The translations under genes and the position numbers were made by a program. DNA of 64,000 nt from CAJQQK01 sp963696075 (GTDB lineage: Bacteria; Pseudomonadota; Alphaproteobacteria; Rhizobiales; Hyphomicrobiaceae), in contig CAVOJD010000037.1 in the NCBI GenBank assembly GCA_963696075.1, positions 27,240 to 91,239 on the forward strand, written 5' to 3'. Positions within the stretch are counted from its first letter, which is position 1. The number at the start of each line of letters is the position of its first letter. Below, one piece after another: positions 45,057 through 52,887 of this stretch. The notes beneath the pieces are model-generated. The model was not told the origin of the DNA and made no database searches. It saw only the letters and a list, made by a program, of their open reading frames with translations.

Positions 45057-45311
45057 TCAAGGGTCCGTCTGCCGCAGAATATCGCGGACCTTTGCCGGCA
45101 GATGCAGGGCCGCGCGGCGAACGACCTGGTCGATGGAGGAATTTCGCTGCCGAAAGGTCCTGACCTGACGCGCGACAAACGGACTCTGCGAGATCAGGAT
45201 CGTCAGCCCCGTCAGCATCATGATCGCGCCTAAGGGAATTGGCATCGGCAGCACGACCGCGCCAACAACGATAATCACAATCGCCACGGCAACGAACAGA
45301 ACCCGCATCAT
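45057..45311 (-). CDS. Small membrane protein (PGPGW-like putative transmembrane family)
   Basis: The 84-residue product starts at ATG 45311 behind GGAGG with six bases. It has two hydrophobic segments, VLFVAVAIVIIVVGAVVLPM and GAIMMLTGLTILISQS, joined by PIPLG. A basic tail (FVARQVRTFRQRNSSIDQVV) follows. This matches small putative transmembrane proteins of alphaproteobacteria of unknown function. It lies between the lipoprotein gene and the universal stress protein gene on the same strand. Confidence 0.7.
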   Translation of the reverse strand: MMRVLFVAVAIVIIVVGAVVLPMPIPLGAIMMLTGLTILISQSPFVARQVRTFRQRNSSIDQVVRRAALHLPAKVRDILRQTDP

Positions 45312-45400
45312 TAACCGCCTCCGCCCCGGCGCGCCGACCGCCACGGCTCTTAACGGCATCTAGCCGCAGGGACCGAGAAGCAGCGCCAATGCCGACGTCA

Positions 45401-46234
45401 TCAATGCGCCATCAAAACCGGCCGCTTCATGTCATCCAGAATGTCATAGGTTGCGCCGCCGAACAGGCTCTCGCGAAACGCCGAGTGCCCATAACAGCCC
45501 ATCACGATCAAATCGGCATCGTCGATCGCCGCCTCCGCCGCGATCGCGCCGCCGATCGACCGCCCATTGCGGGGAACCGCTCTCACCTCAACACGCACCC
45601 CATGCCGGGCAAGCGCCGCGCCCAGATCGTCACCGAACGTCGCATACGGCGGATCAATCCCAACAACGTTGACGCTCTCGGCGTGTTCCAACACCGGCAT
45701 GGCATCAAACACCGCCCGCGCCGCTTCCCGGCTGCGGTTCCACGCGATCGTCACGCGACGGATAATCCCATCCTGCAGCTTCTGCCCATTGTCTCGCGGA
45801 AGAATGATCACAGGCCGCCCCGTGCCGAACACCACTGACGATGGAACATCACTGCGCAGCCCGAACGGATCCGGGTCGTCCTGGCTGACGATCACCAGAT
45901 CAGCGGTATAAGCCTGATCGACGATATCCATCGCCGTACTGGGCCGGTCCGGCCGGCTGCACCGCCACTCCACATTCGCAGAATAACTTTGCGTAGCGCG
46001 CAGAAAAATCTTCTCGATTTCTCTGGCTTCCGCCTCAAGCGCCTCGGTCTGCTGCTCGATCACCTCGGCCGGTATCGGCGCTTCAACAACGCCGAACGAG
46101 ACCGGCATACGCGGCACGACATGAAGCCCGATCAGATGAGCCCCTTGCGCCTCGGCCAGTGGCACGGCGACTTTGAGCATCTCTTTGGCACGCGCCGTGG
46201 TCGGCAATTGCGTCAGTATCGTCTTGTAGGCCAT
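45401..46234 (-). CDS. Universal stress protein with tandem Usp domains
   Basis: ATG 46234 follows a GGTGGGA ribosome site. The 277-residue protein has two Usp domains. The first (KTILTQLPTTARAKEMLKVA to about residue 145) has a weak nucleotide site. The second ends with IVMGCYGHSAFRESLFGGAT, the G-x2-G-x9-G ATP-binding signature. Such proteins help cells survive stress or oxygen limitation. A palindromic FNR/FixK-type box at 46298-46311, 64 bases before the start, suggests induction at low oxygen together with the cbb3 oxidase genes next door. Confidence 0.9.
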   Translation of the reverse strand: MAYKTILTQLPTTARAKEMLKVAVPLAEAQGAHLIGLHVVPRMPVSFGVVEAPIPAEVIEQQTEALEAEAREIEKIFLRATQSYSANVEWRCSRPDRPSTAMDIVDQAYTADLVIVSQDDPDPFGLRSDVPSSVVFGTGRPVIILPRDNGQKLQDGIIRRVTIAWNRSREAARAVFDAMPVLEHAESVNVVGIDPPYATFGDDLGAALARHGVRVEVRAVPRNGRSIGGAIAAEAAIDDADLIVMGCYGHSAFRESLFGGATYDILDDMKRPVLMAH

Positions 46235-46297
46235 GAGAGTTCCCACCTATCAACACCATCGTTGAAATCAGTGTCCTACCGGCCGCGCCTGTCGTCC

Positions 46298-46311
46298 TTG
46301 ACCCAGGTCAA
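46298..46311 (-). promoter_or_regulatory. FNR/FixK-type anaerobox upstream of the universal stress protein gene
   Basis: TTGACCCAGGTCAA is a perfect TTGAC-N4-GTCAA dyad that fits the TTGA-N6-TCAA consensus of the CRP/FNR family. It ends 64 bases before the start codon at 46234, a distance suited to an activator site near -41. The last base of ccoS (46341) is 30 bases upstream. A regulator of the FNR type is encoded at 55315. Confidence 0.7.
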
Positions 46312-46340
46312 GCAACCAAACGCATCCTGAAGCGAAGGGC

Positions 46341-46535
46341 CTAGCGCAATGGCGCCCCGTCGATGCCCTCGCGAGGCCCGGGCGCAGGCCTGTCGTCATC
46401 CTCATCATCCAGGATCCGCTCCGCGGCCCCCTGAAGATCATCATACTGCCCGGTCTTGATCGACCAGACGAATGCGGCAAGCCCCAACAGCCCAAGGAAC
46501 AGGGCAATTGGAATAAGGACGATGACCTGGCTCAT
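46341..46535 (-). CDS. ccoS: cbb3-type cytochrome oxidase assembly protein CcoS
   Basis: The 64-residue protein has one N-terminal transmembrane helix (VIVLIPIALFLGLLGLAAFV) followed by WSIKTGQYDDLQGAAERIL, the conserved CcoS sequence, and a short acidic tail. CcoS (FixS) is needed for mature cbb3 oxidase, probably for cofactor insertion. Its ATG overlaps the last four bases of ccoI (46532-46535), so the two are translated together. Confidence 0.95.
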   Translation of the reverse strand: MSQVIVLIPIALFLGLLGLAAFVWSIKTGQYDDLQGAAERILDDEDDDRPAPGPREGIDGAPLR

Positions 46536-48931
46536 AGCCCCGGGCTCCCCGCCGACACTTCGGATCTCGCACGCGGCGCATCATAAACCAATTCGCCCCG
46601 TCGCACCGAGCCCACCGCATCCCCCCCGACGCGGCCGGAGGACGGATCGCCCCGCTTTCCTGTCAGCCGCAACCTGCCTCCGGCGAGCTTGAGCCGCATG
46701 CTGTTGGCCACCACGATGATCGAGGAAGCCGACATCGCGATCGCTGCAATCAGCGGCGTCACAAGGCCGGCCATCGCAACCGGCACAGCGATGAAATTGT
46801 AGACGACCGCGGACGCGATGTTCTGGCGCACGATCCGGTCCGCCTCAAGTGCCGTCGAGTGGCACAGGGCGATGACATCGAGACTTTGGCCGGCGAACAC
46901 GAAGTCCGCCGCCTGCCGGCCGACATCGGACCCCGACGACGGCGCCATAGACACATTCGCCGCCGCCAGCGCCGGCGCATCGTTGAGCCCGTCACCGACC
47001 ATCAGCACATTCCGCCCGCTCTGCCTCAGCGCTTCGAGATGAGCGATCTTGTCGGCCGGGCGCTGGTTCGCGCTGAACGTCGCCACGCCAAGTGCGCGCG
47101 CGACCTCCTCGACCGGGCCGTCGAGGTCGCCCGAGACGATTTCAAGGCGAAGCCCTGCCGCCTTCAGCATATCGATGGTCTGCCGCGCGCCCGGCCGCAA
47201 CGCATCACGCATGACAAAATGAACCGGCTGACCACCCGCCTCAGCGAACCAGGCCACACTGCCCTGCCCCGGCGCGCCAGTCCCTGTTTCATTATTGGAA
47301 CCGTCCGGCGCCGCGCCTGCGATTTCATCCACCCACGCCCGCCGCCCGAGCCTGACCCGCCGCCCACCGATCAACGCCTCAATGCCGCTGCCTGCGACTT
47401 CGCGCACCTCACTCGTCCTGATCTCGTGCCCCTCGAGATCAGCGCCAACCGCGCGCGCGACGGCCTGGGCCGTCGGGTGGCGCGAGTGACGCGCGAGAAC
47501 GCCCGCCATCTGCCTTTCCGACACCGCCGCATCGCTGGCGACCACATCCGGACGCCCTCCGGTCAGCGTACCCGTCTTGTCGAAAACGATCGTGTCGATC
47601 TGGCGTAGCTTCTCGAGCGCACTGCCATCCTTCATGAAAACGCCCCGCTCGAACAACCGGCCCGCCGCAACGACGTGAACGATCGGAACGGCGAGAGCCA
47701 GCGCACAAGGGCATGTGATGATGAGCAACGCGATCGCCGTGTAGACGGCCACCTGCCAGTCGCCCCCCGTCGCCCAGAACCAGCCCGCAAACGCAACGAA
47801 CGCAAGAATATGGACGATTGGCGCATAGTAGCGCGCGACCTGGTCCGCGATCCTGACGAACCGGGCCTTCGAGTTCTCGGCGGCTTCCATCATCTGGATC
47901 ACCTCGCCGAGGAACGACTGCGAGACGATCTTCGTCGCCTCGATCTCGATCGGCTGACCGAGATTGACGGTCCCCGCTTCAATCTCGTCGCCGACACCGA
48001 CCTTGACGCTTTCACTCTCCCCGGTGACGACGGAGCGGTCGAGTTCACTCACCCCCTTGCGGATGACACCATCGACCGGCACACGCTCGCCCGCCGCAAC
48101 CATCAGCCGCTGACCGGGCACAACATCACCCGCCGGCACATAGCGCTGCGCGCCGTCAGGCAGAATGACAACGGCCCCCTTTGCCGCCAGGCCCGAAAGC
48201 AGCTTGACGGCATCACGCGCCCGTTCCCGCATCATGTTGTCGAGAACCCGCCCGATCAGCAGGAAGAAGAGCAGCATCACGGACGCATCGAAATAGGCAT
48301 GCTTGCCGTTGTTGACCGCTTCATAGCAGCTCATCAAAAGCGCGAGCACCACCCCGAGCGTGATCGGCACGTCCATATTGAGTCGCCCCCGCCGCAACGC
48401 GCCGAGCGCCGAACTCAGAAATGGCCGCACCGCATAGGCCGCCGCCGGCACTGCAATCAGGCCGGAGATCAGATGGAACAGGTGTCGCGTCGCATCGTCT
48501 GCCCCCGACCACACCGATATCGACAGCAGCATCACATTCGCCGTCGCAAACCCCGCAACCGCCAGCGATAACAGCAACCGCCGGTGCGTCTCCGCCCCCG
48601 GATCCTGCACCACCTCGCCGATTTGCAGCACCGCGTGCTCGAACCCTTCCCGATCGATCGCCTCGGAAAGATCCCGCGCGCGCCCCTCACGCTGGCGCCA
48701 TTTGATCCGGATTTTCCGGTTGGACAGATTGGCCCGCGCCTCCGTGACGAAATCAAGCCCGCCGAGCGCCCGTTCGAGCCGCCGGACACAGGCAATGCAG
48801 TGCATGCCCGGGACATGGAATTCCGTTTCAAGCGTGTCGTTGTCGGGCGCCCGCGAAGCCGCCCTCAGCCGCTCTTCCTCGAGATCGCAAACCGGCTGCT
48901 TCTCGGTCGCCATGGCGTGACAACAGCTCAA
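46532..48931 (-). CDS. ccoI: Copper-translocating P-type ATPase CcoI/FixI
   Basis: The 799-residue membrane pump delivers copper for cbb3 oxidase assembly. The N-terminal metal-binding domain has GMHCIAC. TGES, the copper-site CPC in LLIITCPCALALAVP, the phosphorylated aspartate in DKTGTLTGG, an HP-type loop (HSRHPTAQAVA) and GDGLNDAPAL follow in order. The TTG at 48931 has GGAGG eight bases upstream and gives an MSCCHAM start, similar to other FixI proteins. An ATG six codons later lacks a ribosome site. It sits between ccoH and ccoS in the usual ccoGHIS order. Confidence 0.95.
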   Translation of the reverse strand: MSCCHAMATEKQPVCDLEEERLRAASRAPDNDTLETEFHVPGMHCIACVRRLERALGGLDFVTEARANLSNRKIRIKWRQREGRARDLSEAIDREGFEHAVLQIGEVVQDPGAETHRRLLLSLAVAGFATANVMLLSISVWSGADDATRHLFHLISGLIAVPAAAYAVRPFLSSALGALRRGRLNMDVPITLGVVLALLMSCYEAVNNGKHAYFDASVMLLFFLLIGRVLDNMMRERARDAVKLLSGLAAKGAVVILPDGAQRYVPAGDVVPGQRLMVAAGERVPVDGVIRKGVSELDRSVVTGESESVKVGVGDEIEAGTVNLGQPIEIEATKIVSQSFLGEVIQMMEAAENSKARFVRIADQVARYYAPIVHILAFVAFAGWFWATGGDWQVAVYTAIALLIITCPCALALAVPIVHVVAAGRLFERGVFMKDGSALEKLRQIDTIVFDKTGTLTGGRPDVVASDAAVSERQMAGVLARHSRHPTAQAVARAVGADLEGHEIRTSEVREVAGSGIEALIGGRRVRLGRRAWVDEIAGAAPDGSNNETGTGAPGQGSVAWFAEAGGQPVHFVMRDALRPGARQTIDMLKAAGLRLEIVSGDLDGPVEEVARALGVATFSANQRPADKIAHLEALRQSGRNVLMVGDGLNDAPALAAANVSMAPSSGSDVGRQAADFVFAGQSLDVIALCHSTALEADRIVRQNIASAVVYNFIAVPVAMAGLVTPLIAAIAMSASSIIVVANSMRLKLAGGRLRLTGKRGDPSSGRVGGDAVGSVRRGELVYDAPRARSEVSAGSPGL

Positions 48932-48945
48932 GGGATCTGCCTCCG

Positions 48946-49458
48946 CTAGCGCTTCACAGCCTGTCCGGCCGCTGCAGGAACTTCAATGCGCTGATCCCGC
49001 CGATAGCTGTTATCGCCAGCGCCACCCGTGATCTTGACCGCCCAAAGGCCGGGCGTCAGCACCACCTCGCCTCGATAGCGGCCCTGATCGACATGCTTGA
49101 GCGTCACCGTCTGGTCGAACGCTTCCGAAGCGGGCCGCCCGATCGACGCCGTCAGGTCGCCGAGGATAACCGGTTTGCCCGCGCGGTCGGTGAGTTCGAA
49201 ATCGATGCCGTTCTGGGCGACAGCCAATTGCCCGCGCCACCCGCGCGCCGCCTGCCGCCGCGCCTCGACCAGATCTTCGTTGAAGTGCTGGCTCGCGACA
49301 TAGCTGTTCTTGACAACAAGCCCGGTCCACGAACGCCCCGCCAACACCGCCATCGTCATATTGACCGTGATGATCACCCCGAAAAAGGCCAGCATGCTGA
49401 AGAGCATATGCCACCCGGTAAATTGCCACTGGCGCTTGGGCGCCTTTGAGCCGATCAT
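48946..49458 (-). CDS. ccoH: cbb3 oxidase assembly protein CcoH/FixH
   Basis: The 170-residue protein has one transmembrane helix near the N-terminus (GWHMLFSMLAFFGVIITVNM) and a periplasmic FixH domain: NSYVASQHFNEDLVEARRQA, LTDRAGKPVILGDLTASIGR and PGLWAVKITG. FixH takes part in cbb3 assembly with CcoG and CcoI. The start overlaps the ccoG stop by four bases, and ccoI begins 14 bases later. Confidence 0.94.
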   Translation of the reverse strand: MIGSKAPKRQWQFTGWHMLFSMLAFFGVIITVNMTMAVLAGRSWTGLVVKNSYVASQHFNEDLVEARRQAARGWRGQLAVAQNGIDFELTDRAGKPVILGDLTASIGRPASEAFDQTVTLKHVDQGRYRGEVVLTPGLWAVKITGGAGDNSYRRDQRIEVPAAAGQAVKR

Positions 49459-51053
49459 TTCGCAACTCCTTCCGGCGAGACGAATTGCGCCTCGTAGGTT
49501 TCGGTTTCTTGCCCGCCGATCGTCTCGACGACAAACTGGAAGCCCTGCTTTTGCGCCGAAATGCTGGACCGTGGCGCCTTCACGAACACTTTCACGGCTT
49601 TGAGCTGGTCCGGCTTCACGTCAACCTGAAGGCTGTCGCCAGCCGTATCCTGTCCGCCTGCGAGCCATATGCTGGCGCCCTTCAAGCCCCCGACAGAGAG
49701 CCGGAACGAGCGCGGCTGGAGTTTCATATTGAGGATCTTGACCTCGTAGCCATTGCGGATCGCACCATCACTGAGAACCACGTAGAGCGGATTGCGGTCG
49801 TGGCGAACGTTAATGTCAAGCCGATCGCGCATGAACAGCGCCACCAGAAGCCCGAGACCAAGAGCACACCAGATCGCGATATAGACAAGCGTACGCGGCC
49901 GTATGAACGAGCTAAGACCCGTATGCTTGAACTCAGGGTTCAGCTTGCCCTCACGCGGTCGAACCTTGTCCGGATCAATCGACCCACGATCCCAGACGAT
50001 GTCCCCGGCAACGTCGATCCTCTGACTGCCCGACACACGCATATTGGTGTCGTATTCTGCAAGCGTCGCATAGGAGATGAGGCCGTGCTCGAACCCGATC
50101 TTCTCCATCACACCATTGCACGCATCAATGCAAAGCGCACACGTAATGCACTCAAGCTGCTGACCCTCACGGATATCGATGCCCATCGGGCAGACCGCCA
50201 CACACGCATTGCAGTCGACACAGTCTCCAACCAGCTTGCCTTCCGCCCGAACGCGTTTGGCATGGCGCGATCTCGGTTCGCCGCGCCAATCGTTGTAGGT
50301 CACCGTCAGCGAGTTCTCATCGAGCATCGCAGCCTGGATCCGCGGCCACGGGCACATGTAGGTGCAGACCTGCTCCCGCAGGAGACCACCGAAAATATAC
50401 GTCGTCGCCGCTAAAACGCCGACGGTCGCGTAGGCAACAAACGGCGCCTGTAACGTGAAGAGATTTTTGGCCAACGTCGGCGCATCAGCGAAATAGAAGA
50501 TCCACGCACCGCCCGTGGCAACTGCGATCAAGATCCAGATCGCATGCTTGGCAAACCGCTTCGTGAACTTCGACGCCGACATCGGCTCCTTGTCGAGCCG
50601 GATGCGCGCATTCCGGTCCCCCTCGACCGCCCGCTCGACGACCAGGAACAAGTCAACCCACACCGTCTGCGGACAGGTATATCCGCACCATGCGCGGCCC
50701 ACCGTCGAAGTGACGAGAAACAAACCGATCCCCGCCATCACCAGCAGGCCGGCGACAAAGAAGAATTCCTGCGGCCAGATCTCGATGAAGAAAAAGTAGA
50801 ACCGCGCATTCGCCAGATCGATCAGAACGGCCTGATCCGGCGCATATTCACCCCGGTCCCACCGTATCCATGGCGTGATGTAATAGATGCCCAGCGTGAC
50901 AGCCATCACCACCCACTTGAGCGAACGGTAGAAACCCTCCGCCCGCTTGGGATGGATCTTTCGGCGCGCCTCATACAGCGACCGATTCTCTTTCGAGTTC
51001 ACCGGCTCGGCAGAAAACGTCGTTACCGCCGAGCCATCATCCATCGCCGCCAT
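49455..51053 (-). CDS. ccoG: cbb3 oxidase accessory protein CcoG/FixG, polyferredoxin type
   Basis: The 532-residue inner-membrane protein has an N-terminal YEARRKIHPKRAEGFYRSLK lead, four to five membrane helices, CGYTCPQTVW, a CTYMCPWPRIQ motif, two 4Fe-4S clusters (CVDCNACVAVCPMGIDIR and CITCALCIDACNGVM) and a C-terminal periplasmic Ig-like domain (LDINVRHDRNPLYVVLSDG). CcoG is thought to reduce copper(II) for cbb3 assembly. It begins 17 bases after ccoP and overlaps ccoH by four bases, so one operon reaching from ccoN to ccoS is likely. Confidence 0.96.
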   Translation of the reverse strand: MAAMDDGSAVTTFSAEPVNSKENRSLYEARRKIHPKRAEGFYRSLKWVVMAVTLGIYYITPWIRWDRGEYAPDQAVLIDLANARFYFFFIEIWPQEFFFVAGLLVMAGIGLFLVTSTVGRAWCGYTCPQTVWVDLFLVVERAVEGDRNARIRLDKEPMSASKFTKRFAKHAIWILIAVATGGAWIFYFADAPTLAKNLFTLQAPFVAYATVGVLAATTYIFGGLLREQVCTYMCPWPRIQAAMLDENSLTVTYNDWRGEPRSRHAKRVRAEGKLVGDCVDCNACVAVCPMGIDIREGQQLECITCALCIDACNGVMEKIGFEHGLISYATLAEYDTNMRVSGSQRIDVAGDIVWDRGSIDPDKVRPREGKLNPEFKHTGLSSFIRPRTLVYIAIWCALGLGLLVALFMRDRLDINVRHDRNPLYVVLSDGAIRNGYEVKILNMKLQPRSFRLSVGGLKGASIWLAGGQDTAGDSLQVDVKPDQLKAVKVFVKAPRSSISAQKQGFQFVVETIGGQETETYEAQFVSPEGVAK

Positions 51054-51070
51054 CGGTCGCCTTGCTCCCG

Positions 51071-51976
51071 CTACTCAGAGGCCGTCTTCGTCTTCTCGCC
51101 ACCTCCGAGCGAGTGGACGTATAGCGCAAGCTGCTTCACCCGCGCTTCCCCAAGACGCTGCAACCACGGCGGCATCACACCATGACGCGGCGCGTTGATC
51201 TGGCTGACGATGTCATCGCGACCACCGCCATAGAGCCAAATCGCGTCGGACAGATTGGGACCACCAAGTTCGCGATTGCCCTTGCCGGCGTCACCATGGC
51301 AGGCCGCGCAGTTTTCAGCGTACGGCTCAGCACCCTTCTCCGCCAAGGCCGCATCGTGTTCCTGACCTGACAACTTGCGCACATAGGCTGCAACCGCACG
51401 GACCACGTCCTTCTCAAGGATCTGGTCGCGCCCGAACGCCGGCATCTCTGAAAGGCGGGCGTCTTCATCGTCCTCGTTGCGAACACCATGCGCAATCGTC
51501 GTGTAGATCGCCTCGACGCTGCCGCCCCAGATCCAATCGTCATCGTTGAGGTTGGGGTAGCCTGCAGCGCCCTGTGCGCCGGAGCCATGGCACTGCGAGC
51601 AATAAACCTTGTAAAGCGATGCTCCGCCTGCGACCGCATAGCGATAGAGCTCTTCCTGCCCAGCCACTTTTTCGATCGGCGTATTCTTGAGCTGCTCAAG
51701 CTTCACCGCCTGCTCTGCGCCGACGGCAGCCATCGTCTTCTCAAGCTCACCCCGCGCCGTAATACCGGAAATGCCGGCCGACGACGTCTCAAGCATCGGG
51801 ATCGCGGGATAGTAGATGACATAACCGATCGCGAAGACAATCGTCGCATAGAACGTCCACACCCACCATCTGGGAAGCGGCGTATCAAGCTCCTTGATGC
51901 CGTCCCATTCGTGACCGGTCGTTTCCGTCCCACTCAGTTCGTCGACTTCCTTTTTGTGATGATCATCACTCGACAT
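51071..51976 (-). CDS. ccoP: cbb3-type cytochrome c oxidase subunit III, CcoP/FixP
   Basis: The 301-residue diheme cytochrome has one N-terminal membrane helix (WWVWTFYATIVFAIGYVIYY) after a WDGIKELDTPLPRW lead. Two heme c sites follow: YCSQCHGSGAQGAAGYPNL and CAACHGDAGKGNRELGGPNL. It passes electrons from the cytochrome bc1 pool to CcoO and CcoN. ATG 51976 is one base after the ccoQ stop, with AGAGG nine bases upstream. The frame stays open to 52021 inside ccoQ, but that stretch is read in the ccoQ frame. Confidence 0.96.
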   Translation of the reverse strand: MSSDDHHKKEVDELSGTETTGHEWDGIKELDTPLPRWWVWTFYATIVFAIGYVIYYPAIPMLETSSAGISGITARGELEKTMAAVGAEQAVKLEQLKNTPIEKVAGQEELYRYAVAGGASLYKVYCSQCHGSGAQGAAGYPNLNDDDWIWGGSVEAIYTTIAHGVRNEDDEDARLSEMPAFGRDQILEKDVVRAVAAYVRKLSGQEHDAALAEKGAEPYAENCAACHGDAGKGNRELGGPNLSDAIWLYGGGRDDIVSQINAPRHGVMPPWLQRLGEARVKQLALYVHSLGGGEKTKTASE

Positions 51977-51977
51977 C

Positions 51978-52130
51978 TCAGTCATCCTCTTTGAGTGGGA
52001 TCTGGGCGCATTCATCCGCAATCGATTTCGAGCCCGGCCGGAAGGTGAACAGGATCACGGCGATAAAAACCGCGAGCAGGTAGACAAGCCCCCAGCTGTC
52101 CGCGAATTGGCGAAGTGTTGAATAGTCCAT
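51978..52130 (-). CDS. ccoQ: cbb3-type cytochrome oxidase subunit CcoQ/FixQ
   Basis: A 50-residue frame fits exactly between ccoO and ccoP. It begins MDYSTLRQFADSWGLVYLLA, continues with one transmembrane helix (VYLLAVFIAVILFTF) and RPGSKSIADEC, and ends KEDD then TGA. ATG 52130 follows GGAGGG. This is the typical size and pattern of CcoQ, a small subunit that stabilises the oxidase complex. Its stop is separated from the ccoP start by a single base (TGAGATG). Confidence 0.93.
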   Translation of the reverse strand: MDYSTLRQFADSWGLVYLLAVFIAVILFTFRPGSKSIADECAQIPLKEDD

Positions 52131-52140
52131 CACGCCCTCC

Positions 52141-52875
52141 TCATCTCAGGTTCTCTTCTGCCTTGTAGGCATCGAAGTCGACGAGTGTGCCAAGCATCTG
52201 CAGATAGGCGACGAGCGCATCCATCTCACTGATCATCTCGGGATTGCCGTCGAAGTCACGCACGCTGACCTTGGCGTAGCGGGTCTTGAACGCCTCGACG
52301 CCATCGCCGTCCGGATTGACCTGCGCCTTGAGGTCGGCAACGGCGTTCTGGACCATCTCGTCGGTATAGGGCACGCCAACGATCCGGTTCACTTTCAGGT
52401 GCTCCGCAATGTTGTCCGCCTCAAGTTTGCGTGTGAGCAGGAAACCGAACTGGGGCATGATCAATTCAGGCACCAGGTTTTTCGGCCGCACCAGATGCTC
52501 GACATGCCACTCATCCGAATACCGCCCCCCGACGCGGGCGAGGTCCGGCCCCGTCCGCTTCGAGCCCCACTGGAAGGGGTGGTCGTACATGCTTTCCGCT
52601 GCGAGCGAGTAGTGCCCATAGCGCTCTACCTCGTCGCGGAACGGGCGGATCATCTGGCTATGACAAACATAGCATCCTTCACGGATGTAGATGTTCCGCC
52701 CAGCGAGTTCCAGCGGCGTATAGGGCCGCATCCCCTCGACCTTCTCGATCGTGTTCTTCAGATAGAAGAGTGGCACGATCTCGATAAGACCGCCGATCAT
52801 CACGACGATCAGTGAAACCACCATCAATAGCGTGGCGTTGCGTTCCATCACGCCATGCCGAGACCAAAAAGACAT
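52141..52875 (-). CDS. ccoO: cbb3-type cytochrome c oxidase subunit II, CcoO/FixO
   Basis: The 244-residue membrane-anchored monoheme cytochrome has an N-terminal helix (LLMVVSLIVVMIGGLIEIVP), PYTPLELAGRNIYIREGCYV with the heme motif CYVCHSQMIRPF, and later GPDLARVGGRYSDEWH and LVPELIMPQFGFL, where Met is the heme ligand. Length and order are those of FixO. It begins 12 bases after ccoN and ends 10 bases before ccoQ. Confidence 0.96.
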   Translation of the reverse strand: MSFWSRHGVMERNATLLMVVSLIVVMIGGLIEIVPLFYLKNTIEKVEGMRPYTPLELAGRNIYIREGCYVCHSQMIRPFRDEVERYGHYSLAAESMYDHPFQWGSKRTGPDLARVGGRYSDEWHVEHLVRPKNLVPELIMPQFGFLLTRKLEADNIAEHLKVNRIVGVPYTDEMVQNAVADLKAQVNPDGDGVEAFKTRYAKVSVRDFDGNPEMISEMDALVAYLQMLGTLVDFDAYKAEENLR

Positions 52876-52887
52876 CCCTGTCCCTCC

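Noticed and set aside
51977..52021. Upstream extension of ccoP to 52021
   Set aside because: This stretch is coding for ccoQ in another frame, and the ATG at 51976 directly follows the ccoQ stop with a suitable ribosome site.
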